The notes under the pieces: generated by a model
Told to the model about the DNA's origin: nothing
The model's input: only the letters and a program-made list of their open reading frames with translations
The model's database searches: none
Part shown: positions 25,909 to 34,170 of the stretch, piece after piece
Layout: each line of letters opens with the position of its first letter
Numbering within the stretch: position 1 is the stretch's first letter
Program-made: the position numbers and the translations under genes
Assembly (NCBI RefSeq): GCF_900113695.1
Contig: NZ_FOQH01000003.1
Span: forward strand, 62,001-126,000
Reading direction: 5' to 3'
Origin: Albimonas pacifica
Lineage (GTDB): Bacteria; Pseudomonadota; Alphaproteobacteria; Rhodobacterales; Rhodobacteraceae
DNA length: 64,000 nt

Positions 25909-25935
25909 GCTATATGTGCGCTGCAGCAATTTCAA
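25909..25935 (-). promoter_or_regulatory. Promoter of the small RNA
   Basis: On the minus strand TTGAAA (25935-25930) and TATAGC (25914-25909) are separated by 15 nt, and the first hairpin begins about 7 nt after the -10 box. The spacing is slightly short for a housekeeping promoter but the position agrees with the predicted 5' end at about 25902. Confidence 0.6.
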
Positions 25936-26085
25936 CGATGACCTTTGGGAAAGCGGCATCCCGCCACGCAAAACCCTGATTCCATGGTTAAATTCATTGC
26001 ACAAAAGGTTAATTTGCACACGTTCCAATCGCGAGTCAGACCGCAGGCGCCGCATTCGACCGTCAGGAACGTGAATGACGCTGCG
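25936..26085. other. AT-rich upstream segment between dinB and the small RNA
   Basis: Far lower GC than its surroundings, with no plausible gene. Two GGTTAA half-sites (about 25985 and 26007) lie 21 bp apart. It likely carries regulatory sites for the small RNA and the end of the dinB transcript; no clear dinB terminator is seen. Confidence 0.4.
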
Positions 26086-27366
26086 TCACCTTAGCGATCT
26101 TCCCTTCAGAATCGCCCCAAGTCCGAAGCGCTGACGGATCGCATCCGCCGCTTTTTCCGCCGCCCCCCGGCGTCCTGCGTCAGGATCCAGCAGGTCCCCG
26201 GAACGCTCCGCCTCGGATTCGGGCACGAGGTCCGAGATCCCCACCCCGAGCAGCCGGAACGGCCCGGCGTTCATCTCGCGCTGCAGCATGGGCCGGGCGA
26301 TGCGGTAGAGCCGGTCGGCGAGCTGCACCGGCTCGGGCGGCGTCGCGCGGCGGGTCAGCAGGCGGAAATCGGCCCGTTTCAGCTTCAGCGTCACCGTACG
26401 CCCCGCCAGACCCTTGGCCTTGGCGCGGCCGGCGGCCTTCTCGGCCATCCGCCACAGATGCCCGTCGAGCAGGTCGGGATCGGAGACGTCCTCGTCGAAG
26501 GTCGTCTCGTTGGAGATCGACTTCAGCGCCGCGTCGGGGGCCACGCGGCGCGCATCCTCCCCGCGGGCGAGCTTCAGCAGCCGCGCCCCCATCGCCCCAT
26601 GCCGCGCCATCACCCGGTCCGGGTCGGCGCGCAGCAGGTCGCGCAGCGTGCGGATGCCCTCCCCCTCGAGCTTCGCGGCGGTGGCCTCGCCGATGCCCCA
26701 GACGATGCGGATCGGCTTGTCGATCAGGAAGGCCTCGGTCTCCGCCCGCCCGATCACCGAGAAGCCCCGCGGCTTGTCGAGGTCGGACGCGATCTTGGCG
26801 AGGAACTTGTTGTGGCTGAGCCCGACCGAGGCCGAGACGCCGACCTCCGCCTCGATCCGCCGGATCAGGCGGGCCATGGCGGCGGCTGGCGACATGCCGT
26901 GCAGGCGCTGGGTGCCGGAGAGATCCAGGAACGCCTCGTCCAGCGACAGCGGCTCGATCATCGGGGTCAGCTCGTCCATCAGGGCGCGGATCTGGCGGCT
27001 GACGGCGGCGTAGTGCTCCATCCGCGGCTTGATCACCGCCGCCTCGGGGCAGAGCTTCAGCGCCTTGAACATCGGCATCGCCGAGCGCACGCCGCGGGTG
27101 CGCGCGATGTAGCAGGCGGTCGAGACCACGCCCCGCCGCCCGCCCCCGATGATCAGCGGCACGTCGCGCAGGGCGGGGTCGTCGCGCTTCTCGACGCTGG
27201 CGTAGAAGGCGTCGCAGTCGAGATGGGCGATCGAAAGCGCGTGCAGCTCGGGATGCGCCAGCGCCCGCGGGCTGCGGCAGGCGGGGCAGCGCGGCCGGGC
27301 GCCCGCCGCGACCTCGAAGGTCGCGCCGCAGTCGCGGCACAGCGCGGGCAGGGGCGTCGTGGACAT
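26086..27366 (-). CDS. dinB: DNA polymerase IV with N-terminal zinc ribbon
   Basis: A 426-aa Y-family translesion polymerase. After a four-cysteine ribbon (C10-x2-C13, C27-x2-C30) comes the polymerase: IAHLDCDAFYASVEKRDDP (first metal-binding Asp), PLIIGGGRRGVVSTACYIART (nucleotide-binding region), LSLDEAFLDLSG (catalytic D-E pair), VGLSHNKFLAKIASDLDKP and the little-finger domain ending near LVPESEAERSG. The core is the normal length; the 40-residue zinc ribbon is an addition found in a group of alphaproteobacterial DinB proteins. ATG 27366 was chosen because it precedes the ribbon and the sequence upstream is noncoding. No LexA box of the GTTC-N7-GTTC form was seen upstream. Confidence 0.94.
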   Translation of the reverse strand: MSTTPLPALCRDCGATFEVAAGARPRCPACRSPRALAHPELHALSIAHLDCDAFYASVEKRDDPALRDVPLIIGGGRRGVVSTACYIARTRGVRSAMPMFKALKLCPEAAVIKPRMEHYAAVSRQIRALMDELTPMIEPLSLDEAFLDLSGTQRLHGMSPAAAMARLIRRIEAEVGVSASVGLSHNKFLAKIASDLDKPRGFSVIGRAETEAFLIDKPIRIVWGIGEATAAKLEGEGIRTLRDLLRADPDRVMARHGAMGARLLKLARGEDARRVAPDAALKSISNETTFDEDVSDPDLLDGHLWRMAEKAAGRAKAKGLAGRTVTLKLKRADFRLLTRRATPPEPVQLADRLYRIARPMLQREMNAGPFRLLGVGISDLVPESEAERSGDLLDPDAGRRGAAEKAADAIRQRFGLGAILKGRSLR

Positions 27367-27531
27367 GGGGCCCAGTCTAGCGCGCCGCGCGGGCGCGCGC
27401 GCGAGGATTTCGGTCCGCCCGCGCGACCGTGCGCGCGGGGCTCTGCCCGCGCGCACGAGCGGGAGCGAGGGTTCCGGTGCGCGCGGCCGTGGCCGTGCAG
27501 GGGGCCGGCGAAGGGGACGCGGGGGCGGCGC

Positions 27532-28167
27532 TCAGCCGAGCAGCTCGCCCACCTTCTGGGCGATCAGCGCGGCGACCGCCTCGATGCGCAGGCGGGCCTG
27601 GTCGACGAAGCCGGCCCAGGCGTCGAGGTAGGGCGAGGCCTCGGGCAGCATCGCCGCCACCTGGTCCTTCTCGACATAGGCGAAGGCCAGCGCGCCGCAC
27701 AGGATCAGCGCCAGCACGAAGCCCGCCGCGTAGCCCATCCCGGCGCCGGCGCCGCGCTCCTCCTCCGCCTCGGCGGCGCGCAGCTCGGCCGACAGGCGCT
27801 CGGCGTCGATCGAGGCGGGGCGGCGCGCGCCGGGGGCGCGGGTCTCGCCCGGGCGCGGGGCGCCGGGACGGGGCGGGCGCGGCGGCTCTCCGGTGCGCAG
27901 GCGCGAGGCGGCGGCGGGGGGCGCCTCGGGCTCGTCCGCCAGGCCGTGGGCGGGGGCGGAGCTGGTCTCCGACAGGGCCGAGAGCTCGCGCGCCGCCTGC
28001 GACATGCCGGGCATGGTCGAGGGGGCGGTCTCCATCGCCTCCAGCTCCGGGCCGGGCTGGAACCACTGGTGGCGGCAGGCGCTGCACTCCACCCGGCGGC
28101 CGCCCACGCCCAGCGCGGAGTCGGGCGCCTCGTAGACGGCGGAGCAGTTGGGGCAGGTCACGCGCAT
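27532..28167 (-). CDS. MJ0042-type zinc-ribbon membrane protein
   Basis: A 211-aa protein with an N-terminal zinc finger MRVTCPNCSAVYEAPDSALG and VECSACRHQW (C5, C8, C28, C31), the MJ0042 finger-like domain common in alphaproteobacteria. A long proline/arginine-rich linker follows, then one membrane helix (GMGYAAGFVLALILCGALAFAYV) and a short periplasmic tail. ATG 28167. It lies divergent from ftsE, an arrangement often seen in Rhodobacterales. Function unknown; no direct link to FtsEX is shown. Confidence 0.8.
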   Translation of the reverse strand: MRVTCPNCSAVYEAPDSALGVGGRRVECSACRHQWFQPGPELEAMETAPSTMPGMSQAARELSALSETSSAPAHGLADEPEAPPAAASRLRTGEPPRPPRPGAPRPGETRAPGARRPASIDAERLSAELRAAEAEEERGAGAGMGYAAGFVLALILCGALAFAYVEKDQVAAMLPEASPYLDAWAGFVDQARLRIEAVAALIAQKVGELLG

Positions 28168-28431
28168 GGCTCGGTCGCTCCGGGGCGGATGGGGCGGTCG
28201 GGCAGGACCGCGGGCAGGTCTCGGGGCCAGTCTTAGCGCGGGGGCCGGCGCCGGCCAAGCGTCGCGCGCGCCGGGCGCCGCAACGGCGGCCGTCGCGGTC
28301 GGGGGGCCGCATTGCGCCCGACCGGCGCATTTGCGAATGTCGCGCCGCCTGACGGAGACCCGCGGCGCCCGCCCGCGGCGGGGCCGGGCGCGGCAGGCCC
28401 CAGGAGGCGCGGACCAGGGACGCGGAGACGG

Positions 28432-29112
28432 ATGGCGGCGCTGGAGATCGGCGGAATTCGCGTGGCGCGCGGCGGGCGGACGGTGCTGGACGGCGCCGAC
28501 TGGAGCCTCGCGCCCGGAGAGCTGCACGTGATCACCGGCGCCACCGGCGCCGGCAAGTCGACCCTGCTGGCGCTGGCGGCCCTGTCGCTCGCCCCCCAGG
28601 GCGGGGAGCTGCGCCTGTTCGGCGCCCCCGCCCCCGCCCCGGACGCGCCCGCCGCCGATGTCCTGCGCCGGCGCATCGGCGCGGCCGAGCAGCGCCCCGC
28701 CTTCCTCGACCACCTGACGCTGGAGGAGAACGTGGCCCTGCCGCTGCGCCTCGCCGGCCGCGATCCCGCCGACCGCGCCGCCCAGGCGCGCGAGCTGCTG
28801 GACTGGCTGGGCCTGGCCGATCGCGCCGGCGACCCGCCCGCGGCGCTGTCGGAAGGAGAGCGCCGCCGCGCCGCCCTCGCCCGCGCGGTGATCGCGGGGC
28901 CGGAGCTGATCCTGGCCGACGAACCCTCCGAGGCCCAGGACCGCGCCGGCGTCGCCCGGGGGCTGGAGATGCTGGCGGCGCTGGCCGAGCATGGCGCGGC
29001 GGTGGCGCTCGCCACCCGCGACGCGGAGCTGGTGCGCCTCGCCCGCCACCACGTCGAGGCCCGCCTGTGGCGCCTCGAGGAGGGCCGCCTGTCCCCCGGG
29101 GTCGCCGCATGA
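28432..29112 (+). CDS. ftsE: Cell-division ABC transporter ATP-binding protein FtsE
   Basis: A 226-aa ABC ATPase. Walker A GATGAGKST, Walker B LILADEP and a signature LSEGERRR are present; the signature is the shortened FtsE form, and the D-loop reads SEAQD where SALD or NLD is normal, so the ATPase may be weakened. Identification as FtsE rests on the coupled FtsX gene downstream, with an ATGA overlap. With FtsX it should control peptidoglycan hydrolases at the septum. ATG 28432 follows GGAGACGG. Divergent FtsE sequences of this type are usual in Rhodobacterales. Confidence 0.85.
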   Translation: MAALEIGGIRVARGGRTVLDGADWSLAPGELHVITGATGAGKSTLLALAALSLAPQGGELRLFGAPAPAPDAPAADVLRRRIGAAEQRPAFLDHLTLEENVALPLRLAGRDPADRAAQARELLDWLGLADRAGDPPAALSEGERRRAALARAVIAGPELILADEPSEAQDRAGVARGLEMLAALAEHGAAVALATRDAELVRLARHHVEARLWRLEEGRLSPGVAA

Positions 29113-30215
29113 CCCCGCCCGAGCCCAAGCCCGCCCGGCGCCGCCGCGCCAAGGCCGAGCCGGCCGAGGAGGCGCCCCCCAAGCCCCGCCGGACCCGCCG
29201 CGCCAAGACGCGGCCGGAGGAGGCCGCGCCTCCGCCCGAGGCCGAGACCAAGGCCGAGGCCGAGACCGACGCCCCCGCGCCGAAGGCGCCCGGGGGCCCC
29301 GTCCTGCTGTCCCGCGCGGTCTCGGCGACGCGCCGCGCGATCCGCCGCGCCTGGGTCGAGCGTCGCACGCCCCCGCTCGCCCCCCGCTCCGGCGGCCTGG
29401 GGACGACCGGCGTGCTCTGCGCCCTGGTCGCGGCCCTGGCGCTCGCCGCGGGCGTCGCGGGCGAGCGGCTGGCCCGCGCCTGGACCGCCGAGTTCGGCGC
29501 CGCCGCGACCCTGGTGGCCCTCGGCCCGCCCGAGGCGGCCGCGCGCGACTTCCGCGCGGCGCTCGTGGTGCTCGAGACCACGCCTGGCATCGCCGACCTG
29601 CGGGTGCTGGAGGCGCCGGAGCGCCGCGCCCTCCTCGCCCCCTGGCTGGGTCCGAACCAGGCCGCCCCCTCCGAGCCGCCGCCGATGGCCGCCATGCGCC
29701 TCGTCGACGGCGGCCCGGACCCCGAGATGCTGGCCCTGCGCCTCGCCGAGGAAGCCCCCGGCGCGGTCTTCGACGACCATTCCGGCTGGCGCGGGCCGCT
29801 GCTGTCGGCGGCGGGCGACGCCCGGCTGATCGGCTGGGGCGCGGCGGCGCTGGCGGGGGCGCTGGGCATGGCGCTCTGCGCGCGCATCGCCGGCGGCTGG
29901 ACCGCCCGGGGCCGCGAGGCGCAGCGGCTGCTGCGCCGGATGGGCGCGACGCGCGCCCGTCTGCGCCGCGCCTGGGCCGGCCGCGCCGCCTGGCGCACCT
30001 TCTGGGCGGCCGGGCTGGGGGCGGCGCTCGCCGCCGCCGCGCTGGCCGCGCCCGAGCTTCTCGACGGCCCCGCCGCCCGCGTGCCCATCGCCCCGTCGGG
30101 CTGGGACTGGCTGGCGCTGGCCGCGCCCGCCCCGCTGTTCGCGCTCGCCGCCTGGGCGGGGGCGCGGCTGGCGCTGCGCCCGGCGCTGCGCGGCGACGCG
30201 GAGGCCGGGCGATGA
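29109..30215 (+). CDS. ftsX: Cell-division protein FtsX
   Basis: A 368-aa inner-membrane protein. An unusually long Lys/Arg/Pro-rich cytoplasmic N-terminus (about 100 residues) precedes helix 1 (VLCALVAALALAAGVAG), a periplasmic domain (TTPGIADLRVLEAPERRALL, EMLALRLAEEAPGAVFDDH) and three further helices (GWGAAALAGALGMALCA, FWAAGLGAALAAAALAA, LAAPAPLFALAAWAGA), the four-helix FtsX layout. The start overlaps the ftsE stop by 4 nt. Sequence is divergent; identification relies on topology and pairing with FtsE. Confidence 0.83.
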   Translation: MTPPEPKPARRRRAKAEPAEEAPPKPRRTRRAKTRPEEAAPPPEAETKAEAETDAPAPKAPGGPVLLSRAVSATRRAIRRAWVERRTPPLAPRSGGLGTTGVLCALVAALALAAGVAGERLARAWTAEFGAAATLVALGPPEAAARDFRAALVVLETTPGIADLRVLEAPERRALLAPWLGPNQAAPSEPPPMAAMRLVDGGPDPEMLALRLAEEAPGAVFDDHSGWRGPLLSAAGDARLIGWGAAALAGALGMALCARIAGGWTARGREAQRLLRRMGATRARLRRAWAGRAAWRTFWAAGLGAALAAAALAAPELLDGPAARVPIAPSGWDWLALAAPAPLFALAAWAGARLALRPALRGDAEAGR

Positions 30216-30243
30216 CCCTCCGTCCCCCATCGGGAGAGCAGCC

Positions 30244-31005
30244 GTGAGCCGCCAGGACCCCACCCGCCTGCCCTCGGGCGGCGCCCTCGCCTGGCTGCGC
30301 GGCCTGGCGCTGATCGTGTTCATGTACGCGCTGATGGCGGCGATGGGGCTGCTGTGCGCCCCCGCCGTGCTGATCGCGCCGCGCCGGGCGGCGATCTGGT
30401 CCTGCCGCAGCTACTGCCGGATCGTGCTGCCCGCCGCCCGCCTGCTCTGCGGCCTGCGGTGGGAGGTGCGCGGCGAGGTCCCGAAGGGCGAGGCGCTGAT
30501 CGCCTGCAAGCACCAGAGCTTCCTCGACATCATCATCCTGGTGCGGGTGCTGCCCGCGCCGCGCTTCGTGATGAAGCGCTCGCTGCTCTGGGCGCCGGTG
30601 CTGGGCTGGTATGCGCGCAACCTGGGCTGCGTGGCGGTGGACCGCGGCGCCAAGGGCGCCGCCGTGCGCCACATGCTCAAGGAGACCTCGGCCGACGGCA
30701 CGCCGGGCCAGCTGATCATCTATCCGCAGGGCACCCGCGTGCAGCCGGGCGCGAAGGCGCCTTACAAGGTCGGCGTGGCCGCCCTCTACGAGACGCTGGA
30801 GACCCCGATCACGCTGGCCGCCACCAACGCCGGCGTGTTCTGGGGCCGGGCCGAGATCGCCCGCCGCCCCGGCCTCGCGGTCGTCGAGTTCCTCGACGAG
30901 GTGCCCCCGGGCCTGAGCCGCGCCGAGGCCATGGCCAAGGTCGAGGGCGAGATCGAGGCCGCCTCGGACCGCCTCCTGGCCGAGGCCCGCGGCGCCGCCC
31001 TCTGA
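30244..31005 (+). CDS. plsC: 1-acyl-sn-glycerol-3-phosphate acyltransferase
   Basis: A 253-aa membrane-associated enzyme that acylates lysophosphatidic acid to phosphatidic acid. One N-terminal helix (GLALIVFMYALMAAMGLL) is followed by CKHQSFLDIIIL with the catalytic H-x4-D, RFVMKRSLLWAPVLGWYARN, GCVAVDRG and LIIYPQGTRVQPGA, the four PlsC blocks. Start is GTG 30244 with GGGAGAG upstream. It lies 28 bp after ftsX and may be co-transcribed with ftsEX, as in related genomes. Confidence 0.94.
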   Translation: MSRQDPTRLPSGGALAWLRGLALIVFMYALMAAMGLLCAPAVLIAPRRAAIWSCRSYCRIVLPAARLLCGLRWEVRGEVPKGEALIACKHQSFLDIIILVRVLPAPRFVMKRSLLWAPVLGWYARNLGCVAVDRGAKGAAVRHMLKETSADGTPGQLIIYPQGTRVQPGAKAPYKVGVAALYETLETPITLAATNAGVFWGRAEIARRPGLAVVEFLDEVPPGLSRAEAMAKVEGEIEAASDRLLAEARGAAL

Positions 31006-31057
31006 CCCCGGCCGCCCCGGCGCGACGCCCCCGCGGGGACGCGGCCGGCCGGGGGGC

Positions 31058-32674
31058 TCAGCCGAACAGGTCGCCCTGCTTGGGCGCGGGCCTCGGCGCG
31101 CGGGGGGCCTTCGGCTCGGCCGGCGGCTTCGCCTTCGCCGGAGGCTCGTCCCCGCCCGTCTGCGGCCCGCCCCCGCCCGCCTGCGGCCCGTCGCCGCCCG
31201 GGGGCGGCGCGTCGGCGGGGTCGAGGGCGGCGGCGCGGCGGCCGTCGGCGAATTCGACCTCGACCAGGGCGCCGGCGGGCAGGGCGGCGGAGCGGCCGGC
31301 CGGAGCGCCGTCGAGGCGCACCACCGCGTAGCCGCGGGCCAGGGTCTGCTTGTAGCTCAGGCTCTCCAGCAGCCGCTCGGCGCGGGCGTGGCGGTCGCGC
31401 TCCCGGCTCACCGCGGTCGCGGCGGCGCGGTCGAGGCGGGCGGTCAGGGCGCCCAGCCGCTCCCGCCGCCGCCCGATCTCGGCGCGCAGCGGGGCGGGAC
31501 GCAGGCGCAGCCCGGCGAGCCGGTCGGTCTTGCGCGCCACCAGCGCCCGCAGCAGGGCCGGCGAGAACCGCCCCCCCGACCCGGTCGCCAGGGCCGCCCG
31601 CCGCGCCTGCACGCCCGCGACCAGCGCGCGGGGCAGCCGCTCGGCGGCGAGGTCGAGGCGCTGGGCGCGTTCGGCCAGCAGCGCCTCGGGGCGGGGCAGG
31701 ACGCGGGCCAGCGCGCGCAGCCGCTCGCGCCGGTCGGCGAGGCCGCGGGCGGCGGCGCGCACGCGGCGTTCCTCCAGCGCGGCGAGGCTCGCCAGCAGCT
31801 CGGCGCGCACCGGCACCGCCAGCTCGGCGGCGGCGGTGGGGGTGGGGGCGCGGCGGTCGGAGGCGAAGTCGATCAGGGTGGTGTCGGTCTCGTGTCCCAC
31901 CGCCGAGATCAGGGGGATCCGGCTGTCGGCGGCGGCGCGGACCACGATCTCCTCGTTGAAGCTCCACAGATCCTCGACCGAGCCGCCGCCGCGGGCCACG
32001 ATCAGCACGTCCGGCCGCGGCACCCGCCCGCCCGGCTCCAGCGCATTGAAGCCGCGGATGGCGTGGGCGACCTCGGCGGCGGAGGACTGGCCCTGCACGG
32101 CGACCGGCCAGATCAGCACCTTGCGCGGAAACCGGTCCGCCAGCCGGTGCAGGATGTCCCGGATCACCGCGCCCGAGGGGCTGGTGACGACGCCGATCAC
32201 CTCCGGCAGGTAGGGCAGGGGCTTCTTGCGCTCGGCCGCGAACAGGCCCTCCTCGGCGAGCGCCGCCTTCAGCCGCTCCAGCTTCGCGAGCAGCGCGCCC
32301 ATGCCGGCGAGGCTCATCTCCTCGATCACCAGCTGGTAGCGCGACTGGCCGGGGAAGGTGGTCAGGCGGCCGGTCGCCACCACCTCGTCGCCCTCGGTCG
32401 GCTGCACCGAGAGCCGCCCCACCTGCCCCTTCCAGATCACCGAGGCGAGCACCGCCCGGTCGTCCTTCAGGTCGAGGTAGACATGGCCCGAGCGCGGCCG
32501 CGACACGCGCCCCACCTCGCCGCGCACGCGCACGCGGCCGAACTCCCCCTCGATCACCCGGCGCACCGCGCCCGAGAGCTCGGAGACGGACAGCTCCGGC
32601 AGGTTGCCGGGCCCGCCCGCGGAGGGATCGTCGGGGCCGGAGGGCGGATCGGGTGCGTCGAACAGGCTGCTCAT
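31058..32674 (-). CDS. xseA: Exodeoxyribonuclease VII large subunit
   Basis: A 538-aa subunit of the ATP-independent single-strand nuclease. LSVSELSGAVRRVIEGEFGRVRVRGEV is the N-terminal OB-fold; SGHVYLDLKDDRAVLASVIWKG follows; KPLPYLPEVIGVVTSPSGAVIRDIL and VARGGGSVEDLWSFNEEIVVRAAADS and SAVGHETDTTLIDFASD are catalytic-domain signatures. The C-terminal 60 residues are a Pro/Gly/Lys-rich tail (GGDGPQAGGGGPQTGGDEPP) ending KQGDLFG; this final QGDLF-like motif is common to alphaproteobacterial XseA. ATG 32674. Converges with plsC; xseB is not present here. Confidence 0.95.
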   Translation of the reverse strand: MSSLFDAPDPPSGPDDPSAGGPGNLPELSVSELSGAVRRVIEGEFGRVRVRGEVGRVSRPRSGHVYLDLKDDRAVLASVIWKGQVGRLSVQPTEGDEVVATGRLTTFPGQSRYQLVIEEMSLAGMGALLAKLERLKAALAEEGLFAAERKKPLPYLPEVIGVVTSPSGAVIRDILHRLADRFPRKVLIWPVAVQGQSSAAEVAHAIRGFNALEPGGRVPRPDVLIVARGGGSVEDLWSFNEEIVVRAAADSRIPLISAVGHETDTTLIDFASDRRAPTPTAAAELAVPVRAELLASLAALEERRVRAAARGLADRRERLRALARVLPRPEALLAERAQRLDLAAERLPRALVAGVQARRAALATGSGGRFSPALLRALVARKTDRLAGLRLRPAPLRAEIGRRRERLGALTARLDRAAATAVSRERDRHARAERLLESLSYKQTLARGYAVVRLDGAPAGRSAALPAGALVEVEFADGRRAAALDPADAPPPGGDGPQAGGGGPQTGGDEPPAKAKPPAEPKAPRAPRPAPKQGDLFG

Positions 32675-32832
32675 GGCGGCATCCTAGCCTGCATGAAAGC
32701 GGCGCGAAATGGCCCCGAAACCCGCCGCAAGCTGACGCGAAGGCGCCACGATCGCCTGCGAGTTTCTGCATATCGGCAGGCCGGGGCCGCGTGCGATCGC
32801 GCCTCGCCGCCAGAAGAAGCAGGAGGATCGAC

Positions 32833-33333
32833 ATGACCCGCCCGAACCGTTTCGCCACCGCGATCGTGGCCGCTCTGACCGCGGGCGCCGTCGCCGGTCC
32901 CGCCCTCGCCGGCATCGGCCTGCCCGAAGCCAGCAAGGAGCACTGGACCGCCCACACGATCACCGAGGGCCGCCTCGCGCAGATCAACGCCAAGGGCGAG
33001 GGCCGCTTCGCCGTCTACTGCATGCCGGGCGACAAGAAGGGCGCGATCTTCTACCGCGAGCCCGCCGCCGCGCGCGACGAGGTCCGGGCCGCCGGCGACA
33101 AGATCGACGTGGTGTTCACCTTCGACGGCGCCAACAAGATCGAGCGCACGATGACCTGGAACGAGGAAGGCCAGTACTGGACCGACCCGTTCGGGCCGAA
33201 CTCGCCGCTGGCCGACCACATGAAGCGCTACTACGAGGTGCGCATCAACGTGAAGGGCCACAAGGGCGTCGACAGCGACTTCACCCTGAAGGACAGCTGG
33301 CGCTCGATCGAGACGATGTTCTCGGGCTGCTGA
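32833..33333 (+). CDS. Secreted protein of unknown family, paralogue A
   Basis: A 166-aa protein with a cleavable signal peptide (FATAIVAALTAGAVAGPALA, cut near residue 27). The mature part is rich in charged and aromatic residues and has two cysteines, one mid-protein (VYC) and one at the extreme C-terminus (MFSGC), suggesting a disulfide. It is clearly homologous to the next gene at 33524. Shared blocks: GEGRFAV-x-C, DPFGPNSPLAD-x-MKR and VRINVKGHKGV. No known family is recognised. ATG 32833 has AGGAGG 7 nt upstream. A strong terminator follows at 33357. Confidence 0.85.
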   Translation: MTRPNRFATAIVAALTAGAVAGPALAGIGLPEASKEHWTAHTITEGRLAQINAKGEGRFAVYCMPGDKKGAIFYREPAAARDEVRAAGDKIDVVFTFDGANKIERTMTWNEEGQYWTDPFGPNSPLADHMKRYYEVRINVKGHKGVDSDFTLKDSWRSIETMFSGC

Positions 33334-33356
33334 TCGCGGCAGGCCGATGGGACGGA

Positions 33357-33388
33357 GGGCCGCGCACGGGATCGTGCGCGGCCCTTTT
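33357..33388 (+). terminator. Rho-independent terminator after paralogue A
   Basis: A 12-bp perfect stem GGGCCGCGCACG (33357-33368) pairs with CGTGCGCGGCCC (33373-33384) around GGAT and is followed by four T. It separates the two paralogous genes, so paralogue B has its own promoter in 33389-33510. Confidence 0.85.
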
Positions 33389-33523
33389 CGACCGCGGGCG
33401 CCCGCCCGTGCGGTCGACAGGATGCCCCGCGGAAACCGCGGGCGCGGGACCGCCGCGCGCTTGGCATGGCGCGCCGGCGATGTATGGTCCCGCAGGGTCA
33501 ACTTCATCAGGGAGGCGGCTTTC

Positions 33524-34012
33524 ATGACGAACCGTCTGGCCGCGGCGATGGTCGCGGGAGTTATGGCTGTGGCGGCGGCGGCGCCGGCCTGGGCGGTGAA
33601 CCTGCCGGAGGCCAAGCGCGACGTGTGGACCTCGCACAAGATCAGCCGCGGGGCGATCGCGCAGGTCAACTCGCGCGGCGAGGGCCGCTTCGCGGTGGTC
33701 TGCAACAAGACCGACCGCAAGGGCTACCTGGTCTACCTGCTGCCCAAGGAGGACCGCGGGCGGATCACGGGCGGCTCGATCGACGTGACCTTCAACTTCG
33801 ACAAGGGCCGCAACCGGATCAACCGCACGCTGACCTGGGATCCCGACGGCTTCTACACCGACCCGTTCGGCCCGAACTCGCCCCTCGCGGACTGGATGAA
33901 GCGCGCCTACGACGTGCGGATCAACGTCAAGGGCCACAAGGGCGTGGCCTCGGACTTCTCGCTCAAGAACAGCTGGGTCTCGATCACCCGGATGTTCGAG
34001 ATCTGCGACTGA
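33524..34012 (+). CDS. Secreted protein of unknown family, paralogue B
   Basis: A 162-aa homologue of the preceding gene, with signal peptide LAAAMVAGVMAVAAAAPAWA and the same two cysteines (VVC and C-terminal EIC). The C-terminal half aligns residue for residue with paralogue A across DPFGPNSPLADWMKR, YDVRINVKGHKGV, SDFSLKNSW and SITRMF, while the central region differs. Start ATG 33524 with GGGAGG upstream. The pair arose by local duplication. Likely periplasmic; no catalytic motif is seen and no function can be assigned. Confidence 0.85.
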   Translation: MTNRLAAAMVAGVMAVAAAAPAWAVNLPEAKRDVWTSHKISRGAIAQVNSRGEGRFAVVCNKTDRKGYLVYLLPKEDRGRITGGSIDVTFNFDKGRNRINRTLTWDPDGFYTDPFGPNSPLADWMKRAYDVRINVKGHKGVASDFSLKNSWVSITRMFEICD

Positions 34013-34170
34013 CGAGACGAAGGCCCCCTCGGACGGCGAGGCGACGCGGCCGGCCCCCGGGGCCGGCCGTTCCGTTGCGGACGCGCGCCCAGGCGATTGC
34101 ATCGGCGGGCCCCGGCGCGCCATGGTGGCGGCCGCCCGCGATGTCGCCCTCCAGGAGGCTCCTTCCCCCG

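Noticed and set aside
25985-26012. Two GGTTAA half-sites considered as a CtrA-controlled promoter of the small RNA
   Set aside because: Spacing between the TTAA cores is 17 nt and orientation does not match the known box.
25883-26074. A 63-codon plus-strand ORF (MASDATDFKLYV...) in the AT-rich segment
   Set aside because: It lacks a ribosome-binding site and overlaps the small RNA and its promoter; no motif.
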